A stretch of DNA of 64,000 nt, from positions 184,739 through 248,738 of the forward strand of contig VUYV01000004.1 in NCBI GenBank assembly GCA_008711295.1. Reading direction: 5' to 3'. The notes under the pieces are model-generated. The model made no database searches and had not been told where the DNA came from. It saw only the letters and a program-made list of their open reading frames with translations. Numbering within the stretch: position 1 is the stretch's first letter; every line of letters starts with the position of its first letter. Of the stretch, positions 26,657 through 38,084 are shown in pieces. This DNA comes from Anarhynchus alexandrinus (lineage: Eukaryota; Chordata; Aves; Charadriiformes; Charadriidae). The position numbers and the translations under genes are program-made.

Positions 26657-27540
26657 TATCTACATGCATGCACTTTACTGATCTTTGTGGCTCTTGCAGG
26701 TTCTTTGTGTCTCTTAGATATTTGCCCCCCCGTTCCCTGAAATATTTAAAAGCCTCCCAGTAGCTTTCTCCTGAGATTCCCACCCTGCTTTGGGCACACG
26801 GCAGTCTGCCACACACAGCGGAGGGATGGGAGGGATGCAGCACAATTCAAACACGACCGACACCTCAAGTAAACAAGTCCTGCCTTGTCTAACTCTGCCT
26901 CATTAAGGGTGTGAAGGCAGAGACAGAGAAATTAAACTTGTAATTTATGGGTTTTTTTTAGAAGCCCTGGGAAAAGACATTTCAAATCAGTACAAGGCTT
27001 CCCTCTTCCTACAGTTTTATGAGACACACTTCATGGGGTGGGGGCACCCACACATTGTTGCAGGCCTAATATTTGGCGCTCTCCAGCATGCAATGCTTTT
27101 CAACAAATGCTTGAAACATGGACTTAGCTGAAAGATGCGCCTGTGCTAGAGCACTGCCTTGCTAAAAAGAAACTGTGCTGAGTAAACTGAGTCTCACAGA
27201 GAATAAATAGGAATTTCTAGTATGTACAGAGAGAACAGATTTAATTGATCAAGGCCCTTCATGTGGAACCGTACAGGAAACCTTTGCTGGAGAAGCTGGG
27301 GATTATCAGTAGTGTGGCACTAGCCAAAAGCAAAGCAGCATCACAGATCCTTGAAAAAAAAAGACGAAGTAAACCCAAGAAGGGGGTGGGGGGTGGGGGG
27401 AAAGGGAGCAGAACCTGTGGCAGTGACTCAGTGCGACCTCAGCCAACACTTCTGCCGGTGACCGGGCACACAGCTGAGGGCTGTTCTCTGCAGAGCCCGG
27501 CGGGCCTGTCAGGTGTCTCGGAGCAGGATAACACAGAGGA
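26657..27540. other. Intergenic sequence before the DIABLO CpG island, with a G-quadruplex motif
   Basis: No gene is seen. At 27382-27406 four G-runs (5, 6, 6 and 3 bases) are separated by one to three bases, which fits the canonical G-quadruplex pattern on the plus strand. GC content rises from about 27.4 kb into the DIABLO promoter. Confidence 0.5.
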
Positions 27541-27579
27541 ACGGGCCAAGTGCGGCCTGAGCTGAGCGCTCCTAACGCC

Positions 27580-28110
27580 GTGTCTGCTTCAAAGCCCGGG
27601 GATGGCGTGTCCCCGGACCAGCGCCGCTACCTGGAAGGCCGAATCGTCGCCGGGGCCGCCCGGGGCGGCGGGAGGGGCTCACCCCGCAGGCGGAGGGGAC
27701 ACCGACCCGCCCGCCGCCTCAGGCTCGCGCCGCTCCCGCCTTCAACCAACGGCCACGCGCGCCCCCCGCCGCCCGCCCCACACGTGCCCTCCCACTGCGC
27801 ATGCGCCACGCCGGGAAACCAGCCCCGCCCCCTCCAGCACCCCGCCCGCCGGAGCGCGCTGACGTCACTTCCGGCGCACTGGCCACTCCCAAGATGGCTG
27901 CGGGCAGTCGGTGGATCCGGGGCTGCTGCTTCCTCCTCAGGTACCGCGGCGGGGCGGGGGCCCAGGGGCGTTTCCGTGGAGCCCGGGCGGCGGTTTGCCG
28001 GGCTGAAGTCAGCCCCCCGGCTGGGTTGCCTGCCGCTGGCCACCGTGCCCGCTTCGTTTGCCCGGTATCATCGCGCCCGCTGCGGCTGGAGCGGCGGCCT
28101 GTGCCACAGA
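27580..28110 (+). promoter_or_regulatory. DIABLO CpG-island promoter
   Basis: Dense CpG and GC-rich sequence surrounds the DIABLO start codon at 27894, with no TATA box. It contains an NRF1 palindrome (TGCGCATGCGCC, 27796-27807), a full CRE (TGACGTCA, 27860-27867) directly joined to an ETS core (ACTTCCGG, 27867-27874), and a YY1-like motif at the start codon (CCAAGATGGC, about 27889-27898). Open frames through this island on both strands reflect the lack of AT-rich stop codons, not genes. Confidence 0.8.
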
Positions 28111-31100
28111 AATGGCCATAACTCACCTCATCTGTCTCCAGCTGCCACAGCACAGCTGGAATAGCACAAAGCAGTAGGAGCTGCGGTACCCATACAGCGC
28201 TAGTTACTGGTGGGCTGTAGTGTAAGAGTACACAGCATAAAAGAAGGAAAACTGACGAGTTATTTTCAGAAAATTGCTGTACAACAAAAAAATTTTTCTG
28301 ACTGAGTGCTTCTGGTTTTCTGCTGGAGTATTTCAGTGACAGGGCCAGACCCCAGGGACACTTACACAACGTTGGATGTAAATAAAACTGACTGCCGGCG
28401 GCCCTAAGTGTCACTGAATTGCAGCAAACTATTACCTATCGTACTGCTCACCTGCATGTACCATATACCACCTTTAAGCATGCTTTTTAATTTGTTTTTC
28501 AATATTATTGAATATTACCAGATAAGATATATTTCCTCTCTCAAAGGATTAATAACACACTAGTTACTGTGCGTGTCTTCTTGCACTTATAATTACGTAA
28601 TATAACAGAGTTTAAAACAAACTTATTCACTATTACGCAGCTGCATTACAGAAGTGTGGTAGAGACTAGGTCACCTAGAACAGCTTCTAGGTGTTCTTTT
28701 CCTTTTTGATACCTATTTCCCACCACACAGAGGTTATTCCTTGCGCTTAACTTTTGTTTCTTGCATTTCCAGACAAAGCTTCCCTGTTCTGGCCAACATT
28801 AGGAGGCGCTGCCTCTCAGGTGTGAACGGACGATGGCACCAAATGGGCGTGGGGCTGGGAGTGGCCTTGTGTGCAGTCCCAGTTGTGGAGGTAACGTATC
28901 AGGAGTGAGGTACATACAGCACCTGCTCGTTAGAAAGAGTTTAATATTCAAAAACACTTGCTTAGCATTTTACAAACTAGGACACCCTCAGAATTGTAGT
29001 CCTTCTTGGGGATCACAGGTGTTTAAGCCATGTAGTTGTTAAGGAGGAGAAATGAGAAAGACAACGTCTGCCTTCAATAACAGCTTGCAAAAGTTACCTT
29101 GTTTTACAGTGGCAAAACAGGAGTGAGAATTAGGCTGTCCAACCTTGTAACCAACAGTGCTTTTCCTGACCCCTATTTGTTACTAATAACATCCATAGGA
29201 AAGTCAGTGTAAAGATCATACAAATGTCTTGTCTTTCAGAAACAGAACTCAGTTTCTCTCAGTAACGATGCCTTGATTAAAAGAGCAGTTTCCTTGGTAA
29301 CAGACAGTACTTCTACACTCCTCTCTCAAACAACATATGCATTGATTGAAGCTTTGACTGAGTATACAAAGGTAAGCTGAGAGATTACACACTTTGCTAG
29401 CAAGACAATACTGGAAATATTAAACTATTTGGGACCAACTACACCTGTTAAACCATACTTAAAATGGACTTTGTTTTTTTATGTATTTTAATAAAAGAGG
29501 TGTGGGGGTTTGAAGATGTCAAGTCCCTAGATAACAGTGGGGTTGGGCTCACTGTTCTACTACACCAAATACAGAAGTTATTTTTTGCTTTGTTAGACTG
29601 TTGCTTTGAGCTTGAACTTAAGCTGAAATGACCCATGTCTCGGAACTGGGGTTAAAGAAACTCGTAACGGTTATTGGATACCTGTGTACTGAGGAAGTAG
29701 GATACGCTACCCTGTATTCTGAGGTATTTTATTTACCTTCTGTGCCCATTTCTAAGGCCGTGAACTTGAGTTTCACCAGAAGAAGGGAGTGAGCCATATT
29801 TAAGTCTGAAACAACAAGATACAGCTTTAATTTTATAAATAAGTGCCAATTTGAGTAAAGTATTTGCATTCTGGTTTACTTCCTTTTTAGTACAGCAAGT
29901 ATATAAAGAGATGCTGTCCACAGCACTACGGCAAGCAGACAGCAAATGCTGTCAGTGCCTCCAAAATTACAGTGAAGTTGAGAACAAAGCACCTTTGGAA
30001 CCATTCAGCAGTTTTGCTAATTAACACCAGTTAACACTGAGACAACATCAGAGATGTACAGATTGTCATGTAATTGTGTGAAATTATTTCTTTGCAGGCA
30101 GTTTATACGCTGGTGTCTCTCTACAAGCAATACGCAAATCTTCTTGGGAAAATGAATTCAGAAGAGGTGGATGCAGTCTGGCAGGTGGTTATAGGAGCCA
30201 GAGTTGATGTAAGCAATTGTCTCCCCTCAGTCAGCAATCTGCCTCTTAAAACTCCGCTCAGAAAGTTCTCGTCTCGCTTGTTTACCTTTTCACAAAAGCA
30301 GTTTGGAAGAGCATTCAGTACTGTTACATCTAGTTAAGTAATACTTTGTTTTACTCCTAGATGACAACAAAACAGCAGGAATACCTAAGGCTGGAATCCA
30401 GCTGGATGACAGCATTACGTCTTTCAGAGATGGCAGCAGAAGCTGCCTATCAATCAGGTAAGCACATGCAGAAATACTGAGAATTTCTTTCCCCTAGCAT
30501 TTAGGCAGTATTTATTGAACGGGAATGGAGTTGAGAGAGACACAGAATATATGTTCAGTTAACGTATCAGTTTACAACTAGTGCCTGGTTTTTAGAGATG
30601 CTGGGAACTTAAACTCTGTTATTGGCTACAGGTCTAGTAGAAGTGTTCTGAGAACTAGGCCTGGAAGCTTCACATACGGTTTAGATCAAGACCAACCATG
30701 CCAAAAAATGTTTGAGGGAAGTGTTTAGTCATTTTTAAATGCTTTGTTCATAGAATCATGGAATTGTTTAGGTTGGAAAAGACCTTTAAGATCATCGAGT
30801 CTAACCGTTAACGTAGCACTGCCAAGTCCACCACTAAACTATGTCCCTCTAGCTGGATTCACCTTTATTAGAGTGAGAATATTTACGTTTCACTCAGGAA
30901 AGATCTTAATTTTGGTCTTTTCTCCCTGTATACACACTTCCACAAAAAGTGTAGAGACTTGATGGCTCTGAGATTGAGTTATGAGCTGACTGATGGTAAA
31001 CCGGCAAAGTTATTGGAGTGGAGAAGGGGAGGAAAGCGATTAACATACAGGGACACACCCTAACTCTGTAAGTGCCTGAAAAAGACACAGAGTCTGTAGG

Positions 31101-31712
31101 AACACAGGAGTAGAAGGGATTCTGAGCTCAGCAGTGCCACGGACATTCCCGCTGCTGGGAGGTGCCAGGACAGGACAAGGACCGAAGGTTCCTTGCACAC
31201 GATGACTGGGCTGGTCTTAGTTCTCAAACCCACTAGCACAAGCTGATTACTCTGATCGCACGCTGGCTGTAACCCACTGGGTTGGGAAGAACTCAAGGGG
31301 GCAAAAAAAAAAATAATCTCTAAGTAGGCCCATTGTTGTTTAAGGTAAATGAACAGTAAATGCATTTAGCGTTAATATAGCTCAAGAGCCATCAAAACAC
31401 TTAGCAAAGCAGATGATAATTATAGATGGTTGCTTCCTTAACTGAAGGTTTGCCAAGTGCTCCTCTAACCCAAGGTATTTAAATGATTACTTTTCAGGTG
31501 CAGACCAAGCCTCAGTGACAGCCCGCAGCCACATTCAGCTCGTGAAATCACAGGTGCAAGAAGTACGACAGCTGTCCCAGAAGGCAGAGACCAAGTTAGC
31601 CGAAGCTCAAACAGAAGAGCTCATAAAAGCTCAAGGAGAGGAATCTTCATTACCACAGGGTATTTTAGGAAGTACAGAGGCGGGTGATGACCCTTACCTT
31701 CGGGAGGACTGA
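27894..31712 (+). CDS. DIABLO: DIABLO/SMAC, mitochondrial IAP-binding pro-apoptotic protein, complete
   Basis: Intermembrane-space protein released in apoptosis; its new N-terminus displaces caspases from the BIR domains of IAPs. Coding exons: 27894-27940, 28773-28890, 29240-29371, 30098-30208, 30361-30457 and 31498-31712. They give 239 aa, the same as human. Residues 1-49 form an Arg-rich, acid-free mitochondrial presequence followed by a hydrophobic stretch (GVGLGVALC). Cleavage by analogy with human leaves AVPV at residues 50-53, where human has AVPI. The remainder is the helical-bundle dimer domain: [59 protein letters not shown] and [13 protein letters not shown], ending in YLRED as in human. 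A glycine/serine-containing insertion ([13 protein letters not shown]) near the C-terminus replaces the human acidic stretch. Intron 5 carries a CR1 fragment. Confidence 0.98.
30748..30852 (-). mobile_element. CR1 3'-end fragment in DIABLO intron 5
   Basis: About 105 bases match the reverse complement of a CR1 3' end: TCATAGAATCATGGAATTG, then GGTTGGAAAAGACCTTTAAG, then the segment ending near CCAAGTCCACCACTAAAC. This 3'-end variant, as I know it, is common in Neoaves and differs from the 11.5 kb element, so the two insertions come from different CR1 subfamilies. Confidence 0.85.
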
Positions 31713-32141
31713 AAAGAACTTAAGTGTCACTGTAGAATTTGTGAGAGTGAATTGCAAATTGAAGGGTCCCAAACTTTTAAGTGTGGGATAGTGGTAAACT
31801 GCTGAAATAAGCCCATGATTCCATTTTTCCCCCCAGACAGGATTGCTTTACAAATCAAGTCAATTCCAAGTATCTGAAAGGCCTTGATCTTGTTTGTAAC
31901 TTACCATGTTTGTAATACTTATGGATTCAATTATTTAAATGTTTTACTATGCAAATGTGAAAATTGCTATCAAGGATAGCTTGTTAATTGTCTCTTTGCT
32001 GGGAGGGTCCTACTGCTCGTTTGATATCTTTGTGAGAGCTCTCTTAACTTAGAGGCTAACTACGTATCAGCCAAAGAAGTGTATTTAAAAGTCATTATTT
32101 TTAACCTGTGAAGTAAATGATGTCTGTTAGGAGATACCTTT

Positions 32142-32147
32142 ATTAAA
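32142..32147 (+). terminator. Probable DIABLO poly(A) signal (ATTAAA)
   Basis: ATTAAA lies about 430 bases after the DIABLO stop, in AT-rich 3'UTR. A second ATTAAA occurs about 50 bases further on. Choice between them is not possible from sequence. Confidence 0.5.
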
Positions 32148-32219
32148 CTGTGCAAAAGCGTCTCATTGTGACTGTGCCCATTTGGATAAGAGATTAAACA
32201 CTGTTTTCTGTTTGAACTT

Positions 32220-35090
32220 TAAAGTTTGTAACAGAGCTGAGTGACAGCTGCATCAAATTACACTTAATTGCAATCGGGGGAAACATTTCCTGTAGAGCTG
32301 AAAACTTTCTATGGAGTTACCCAGGCTCTTAGAGAAGTTTTGCAGTTCAGTACAGCAACCTCTTTCACCCATGAGTCACCGCTTGTAACCCACCTGCCTT
32401 CCCCAGGAAGCAAAGGGAGATTTGATTTTCAAGATACTGTGGTTATAAACAAAGTTTTTGTGGCAACTGCTGCGTACTTCTTTACAAAACAGTGAGCAAA
32501 AGTGAGTTTTACATATTTGAATGCTTTCTAGCACAACTTTCAGGAAAATAATCTTCTCTCTTTTTTGAAAGCTTGATGTTTCACTGCAGGCTTCAAAACC
32601 ACAGGTGTCTTTCACTATGTTCATTTTCTAACTTGACAGCTTAATGTGAAATTTGCAATATTAACTGTATAGACAATCTATACTTGAGATTTCTTTGTAG
32701 AATAGCATCCACTAGAACTCTGTCACTGCTGATTTGAGCCAGTTAATCCCCATCCATCAGGTCTTGTAAGAAAACACACATTAGTCACAGGTTTTTTCAC
32801 CACAATTTAGCATCTGATGCGCTACATCTGAGTCGAGGTTGGTGGTACTAAATTGAGTTGGGCTTGAGGAGGAATTTTTCCAGCTGTAGCACAAGCCTTT
32901 CTATCTGCATCTCATTTCGCTTGCCTTTTGAACAAATGCAATCTTAGCTGCACAGCACTGTACATTTAAAGATTAAATAGTAAAGGAATTTACACACCAT
33001 CTTTCCTTGCTCCTGCTCCTCACTGGGTGCTGCTGTATCCAAGGAGGATGGCACAGTCCGGAATTCAAGCTCACAGGAAGATGCCAGTGTCTGCTGTGCC
33101 AGTAGTCAGGAGGTCCCAAACACAGCTTTGGGCTGGAGCATTGGGAAAAAAAAACCACTATCACAAGAGGATTATTTGCAGCAGTGGCACAACCACACCC
33201 TCAAGAGCCAAATGCAACTTCAGGCTCTAACGACAACTGCTCGGATTCGTTACATGCTGCAGTGTCCTGGTTTGAGATAGAACACAACCGATTTTCTTTT
33301 CAGTAACTTTACTTTTCATTTAAGTCTCTTCTAAGTAACAGCACTCTCTGAAGTTAACAGCTTATTTTTCAGACAGTGTCTGCTTCTAGCAGATAACGTC
33401 TGATGTTTATAGTCCACATCAGGCACCAAAAGGAACATCTGTCTTTCGTTTAGTGGCCAGCCCAGCCTAAACCATGACGACGTGCAGTTTAAGAACATCT
33501 GCCAAGCCACTGACCCAAATACACATACAGGTTGTGCTCCTTACAGGATGTAACAAAAACGCAGATGCTTGCATGACAAAGATGTGGCGTAAGACAGATG
33601 AACGCTGCTACAGGAGTCTGCAAAGCAGCACGTTCTTCCCCCTTCAGAGCCTGCCCCCAGCCCCCTTGTTGCCCCACACTTCTCGTTTCACTGCACACCC
33701 TGCTATTCCCAAGACACAGGCTGTACCCACGCACATCCAACCTTCAGACGTGACAGCAACCAACTAGCCGGTTCAGTCAAGTCACTATGGGAGCGGGGAG
33801 CATGAGTGGCTCTTTATCACCTCCAAAATGGGGTGGAAAAAGTCCCACACCATTCTTAGGAAGTGAGAGTTGCCTATCGGGGGTTAGCCCATACGCCTAA
33901 GCCCACAACAGACATGACATCACGCTCTGCATTATGTTACTGAGTTTGCATTTGGAATCATCTAGCGGATCAGAAAAATGCTGCGACAGCAGTTCACAGG
34001 GTACCATGGTACCCGCTGTGTCCAGCTTCCTCTCTGGAACAAGCAGCAGTGCCCAGAAACTAGGTTTTGCTGCTGATACTCAGCCTTGTTTACAAAGCCA
34101 ACATAGCTGAAACTACATGTAGACAATTTCTCAGGTACAGCTAATTACCCCCCGTTAGGGCTGCAGTGAGAAGACACAGTAGCAGCTTGTACAAGTCCAC
34201 ACTGAGGATGGACACACACACACAGGGTCACCCTTTGGAAAAGCATTTTTTTCAGACAAGCACTGGCACCTGGCACAGAAACAGCTCGCGTGAGAGTGGC
34301 AACACCTGCCGTAAGAGTCTGGCTCACGCCGCAAGGCTAAGCTACAACTATACCTGGTGCTTTAGAAAGCCCAGGCAGCAAGGGACATGATCAAACAAGG
34401 ACCAGCAGTACTGCCAGGAGTCCCGCATCCCGAAGTCGTCCAGGACTGCACCACCACTCTGGAAGGCAGGGCAGCCAGCCTGCCCCGAGAGCTCATCACA
34501 CCTCTGGTCTTGGGATGCCCTCGGTCTCTCTGCCCAAGGAGGACAAGCAAGGACCTCCTGGAAGCCCGTCCCAGGCAACTCCGAAAGCTCCAGCTCACAT
34601 CTGGTGGGTGGTGAACGCTGGGCAGCTGGCACCAGAGACAGCAATGACAACAGCACAACACAAATTGCTCTGATTTGTGTAATCACACACTTCCTCTCTA
34701 CCCTCTACCTCCTTCTGAAGCTTCCAGGCTGCTTCCTACTCACACGCAGCACAGCAGCTTCTGATCTAGCAGCAAGGCACCCTGAAGCTGATAAGCTTCA
34801 TAAAAGTATCACCAAATCTTAGTTTCATATTTGATCTTTCCTCAAATTAGCGACTCCGGCACACTGATAATCACTTCAGTATGAACTCTTCTTGTCCAGA
34901 CAGGGACAAAGGCAGCTGCTCACAGCAAGGGAAGTAGCAAGTTTCCATTTCCACAAAACCTTTTCCTCTTTAATATCAGTGACTCCTTAACGCAAATGCC
35001 CAGCACCAGATCTCAGCCTTCTCTGGCTTTTAGTTCTCTTAGCTTTCAGGACACCCAAGAATACTCCTGTAAAAACACTTTTCAAAACTG
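32220..35090. other. Intergenic region between the convergent DIABLO and B3GNT4 3' ends
   Basis: DIABLO (+) and B3GNT4 (-) point at each other across this region. Several short open frames exist on both strands, but none has a domain, compatible splice sites or codon bias. I see no repeat family and no RNA gene. Confidence 0.5.
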
Positions 35091-35093
35091 TAT

Positions 35094-35099
35094 TTTATT
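35094..35099 (-). terminator. Probable B3GNT4 poly(A) signal
   Basis: The plus strand reads TTTATT here, which is AATAAA on the minus strand, about 770 bases beyond the B3GNT4 stop at 35866. Confidence 0.5.
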
Positions 35100-35865
35100 T
35101 GTACCCAACATTACAACAACAACAAAACCCAAACACCTCCCACACAACATGAAAAGCTACAGCCACGATAACTACCACCGTGATTATTCAAGACATATTG
35201 CTCCTCTCAAACCCAATCAGAAAGTTTTTGTGCAAAAGCTGCCAGTGCAAGTAAACCTGTAATAAACTTCTGTAAAATCCAAAGGCCTTGAGTCAGAGCC
35301 CAGCCCTTTGGATCATCCTGCTGTGTTAAGGCAATACATTTCTGAGGCTTTTTTTTTTGTCCCCACTCCACTCCCTTCCTCCTGCTGTCCGGTAGGACCT
35401 GTGGGATTGCTGGCCAGGGACAGCGGAGTTGCGCTGCAGTGGACCCAGCAGCACACACCCTTTCAAGTAATTTAATGTGCTCTGGCACCCATTAGTCATC
35501 ATCGGCTTTCCGACACGAGACTGAATTTGGCCAGCGGTCAGACACCAGCCTTGGTGTTGTGGAGCCTCCATAGCAGGTGGCACCTCATTCACGTCCCTGT
35601 GGCAGTTTTGACTTCCTCTGGCTCCGGTCTGGCTGGGAGGAACCAAGCCCAGTCCCCTGTGCCAGGTGTCACCGAGCTACCGGCCCCATCTCCACCCTGT
35701 GACAATTCAACTGCTTCAGGAACCCACCGACAGAAAAAGACTTACTGCAAAACAGAGCCCTGCGGCTCAAGTACAGTCTGTTAGTAGAGGACACATTTCT
35801 ACCACAACCTGATTTTTAGTTTAAATGCCCTGTATTTGTCACCAGTCACAATCCCGCTGTGCTTA

Positions 35866-36984
35866 TCAGTAGCTTCTTTTCCAACCCCTTCTGTAGTTGT
35901 GCGTTACTGACACTGCACACCTAATGCTGTCATCCTTTACCAGTGTCCACATGATCCACATCTCGGTTGGGTTTAGTTTGTGCACAATCATCAGCTCTTT
36001 GTACAAGCACGGATCAAAAGGATTGAAAGGTCTCTGGATCCCGAAAGTCTTAAAGCCAGGGTGGTTCTTTGGGGTCACTGCCATCTTTGCCAGACACATT
36101 CCCACAAAGACATCATCTATTGGGAAGAGCTCCATGTCCTCTGCGGTGCTCTGGAGGCGGCGCACTGTCTCTCTAGACATCACATAGCCCCCTCCACCCG
36201 CGTAGAGAGGATAAAAAGAGGCTCTGTACATGGACTCTGGAATAAAGTATTTGACCTTGGTGTTCCTGATGGGACGGGCGTTGGCAATCACATCCCCAAC
36301 AAAGAGATCCTGTTCAGGGTCCAGTTCCTGGAGGAACTCAACAATGTTGTAAGTGTTGACAAAGACATCATCATCACCCTTCAGCACAAACCTGGCGCGC
36401 AGGCACTCCTCCATGAACCAGCGGAGGAAATGCAGCTCCTTGAGGGTCAAGTTGAAGAAGTTGTCAACAAAATCCCACTGCAAGATGTCATCAAACTCCC
36501 GGCTCTCGTAAGCCAGCAGCTGGTGCAAGGGCTGTACCTGGATTTTGGCCTCCGAGCGTCCTAGAAGGAATACCAGTCTGATCCGCTTGCCACCAATGGA
36601 GACCTCCTTCCCCCACGTGTTCCTGATTGCCACCCGTCGGTCTATGTTTATCGGGGAAGACTTGATTGCCAGCAAGAGGAACGTCTCTTTGTTACACCTG
36701 GAAGGCTTCAGCAGGACCGAGAAGTTCCGGCAGTGCTTGTATGTTAAGAAGACGCGATGAAGCTCCGGGAGGTTGAGAGAAGAATTGGCAAGGGTCAAGT
36801 TTGGCAAACACTTGCTGGGTTCAGCATTATCCATAACCAGAGACTTCAGTTCGTGATTTGGTACATCCACTTTCTGGTCTGCTGACGATGCTGCCAACTT
36901 TACCTCTTTCTTCATGTAAAAAACCCACGCCAGCAGCATGATCGAAAAGGCGTAAAGCGCGAGGTTTTTAATCCTGGGATACAT
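35866..36984 (-). CDS. B3GNT4: B3GNT4, beta-1,3-N-acetylglucosaminyltransferase (GT31), complete in one coding exon
   Basis: Golgi type II membrane enzyme that adds beta-1,3-GlcNAc to galactose, extending poly-N-acetyllactosamine. 372 aa; human is about 378. A six-residue cytoplasmic tail (MYPRIK) precedes the signal anchor (about residues 7-24, [17 protein letters not shown]). Family motifs in order: AIRNTW (119-124), LVFLLG (137-142), [13 protein letters not shown] (160-172), the metal-binding DXD as GDDDVFV (203-209), [10 protein letters not shown] (261-270) and FPIDDVFVG (287-295). N-glycosylation sequons lie at N62, N67, N87 and N178. The choice of B3GNT4 over other B3GNTs rests on this combination of motifs and on the position between LRRC43 and DIABLO. 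The 5'UTR is split: the coding exon begins at 37011 after CCGCACAG, and a minus-strand donor (CCCG|GTAAGT) ends a noncoding exon at 37434. Confidence 0.96.
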   Translation of the reverse strand: MYPRIKNLALYAFSIMLLAWVFYMKKEVKLAASSADQKVDVPNHELKSLVMDNAEPSKCLPNLTLANSSLNLPELHRVFLTYKHCRNFSVLLKPSRCNKETFLLLAIKSSPINIDRRVAIRNTWGKEVSIGGKRIRLVFLLGRSEAKIQVQPLHQLLAYESREFDDILQWDFVDNFFNLTLKELHFLRWFMEECLRARFVLKGDDDVFVNTYNIVEFLQELDPEQDLFVGDVIANARPIRNTKVKYFIPESMYRASFYPLYAGGGGYVMSRETVRRLQSTAEDMELFPIDDVFVGMCLAKMAVTPKNHPGFKTFGIQRPFNPFDPCLYKELMIVHKLNPTEMWIMWTLVKDDSIRCAVSVTHNYRRGWKRSY

Positions 36985-37433
36985 GGCAACCTCCGGCGCA
37001 GAACCCAGGCCCTGTGCGGTCAGAGGAAGATGAGCCGTTTATGAATTAGACCTGCAGACTTATACTTTCCACTTGCGCTCGCAGCACTCCCACGCCCGCA
37101 GTCACGCAGGGACGCTCCGAGCCCCCCACCAGCCCGGGCAGCCGCCGGGACGGCTCTCCGCCTTTCCCCTCGTCGTTGTTTCTCGGCTCCCACCGAGACC
37201 GGGTGCTGCCGCCGAGGACGGGAGCGCTGTGCCGGGCGCGGCGGCCTCTCGCCCCCGGGAGGGCTCAGGAACCCGCGGGGACCCGCACCGCCCGGGGGGA
37301 GCCCGCCCGGCCCGGGGCGCGCAGACCGGGCTCGGAGCCCGGCGCTCCACGGTGCTCCCCACCCCCCTCCCGGTAAAGCCGGGGTGAACCCCCCGCCCCG
37401 CTCTGCGGAGCCGCCGCCGCCGCTGAGACTTAC

Positions 37434-37552
37434 CGGGAGCCGCTCCGCGCCGCGCTGCCACCACGCACCGCCCGAGGAGGCCGGGCCGGCCCCGCCCCGC
37501 CCCGCCTGGCCACGCCCCTCCCGGCCACGCCCGGCCACGCCCCTCCCGGACT
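37434..37552 (-). promoter_or_regulatory. B3GNT4 noncoding first exon and GC-box/KLF promoter
   Basis: A minus-strand splice donor (G at 37434, then GTAAGT) defines the end of a noncoding exon. Just upstream on the minus strand (higher coordinates), tandem CCCCGCCCCG boxes (about 37492-37506) and three GCCACGCCC KLF-type motifs (about 37508-37545) form a TATA-less promoter within the CpG island of about 37.08-37.60 kb. The start site is inferred. Confidence 0.65.
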
Positions 37553-37589
37553 CCCCGCGGGCGGAGGTGGGGGCTGGCACCGGGCAGCG

Positions 37590-37930
37590 GGCAGCGCACC
37601 CCGCGCATCGCACACCCCATACCGCGCACCACACACCCCACCCCGCACCACCGCACACCCCACCCCGCAGGTTGCACACCTCATACCGCACATCGCACAC
37701 CCGACCCCGCACATTGCACACCCCACACCCTACCCCGCAGGTTGCACAGCCCACCCCGCACACCCCACACCGCACGTTGCACACCGGACCCTGCACATCG
37801 CACACCCCACACCCCATACCGTAACGTCACACACCCCTCCCCACATGTTGCACACCCCACAGCCCACCCCGCACATTGCACACCCGACCCTGCACATCGC
37901 ACACCCCACCCTGCACGTTGCACACCAGCC
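37590..37930. repeat. GC-rich minisatellite between B3GNT4 and LRRC43
   Basis: Imperfect tandem array of units built from CACACCCCACCCCGCA and GTTGCACACC/ATCGCACACC words, with unit lengths varying from about 10 to 30 bases. The purine-rich strand reads as open frames full of Gly, Val and Cys (GVGCAMC-like). That pattern comes from the repeat and is not a protein. Confidence 0.88.
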
Positions 37931-38050
37931 CCCTGCACGCTGCAGCTCCTGCGGAAGCTCTGCAGCAGCCCCGGGCAATCACAAGCCCCGTGGCAACTCC
38001 CAACCCCGGCGATTCAGCTGAACCAGGATCCACGCAGCGTCCCCATGGGT

Positions 38051-38056
38051 TTTATT
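38051..38056 (-). terminator. LRRC43 poly(A) signal
   Basis: TTTATT on the plus strand gives AATAAA on the minus strand only about 30 bases past the LRRC43 stop (38085). The 3'UTR is therefore very short and ends before the minisatellite. Confidence 0.65.
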
Positions 38057-38084
38057 TCCCACTCACTCTTTTGCTACGGACACG

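Noticed and set aside
27550..28414. Open frames of 138-231 residues around the DIABLO start
   Set aside because: They run through the CpG island on both strands, lack motifs, and conflict with the well-supported DIABLO exon 1.
37020..37978. Cysteine/glycine/valine-rich open frames on both strands
   Set aside because: They are produced by the minisatellite periodicity and the CpG island; all three frames of the G-rich strand give similar repetitive peptides.
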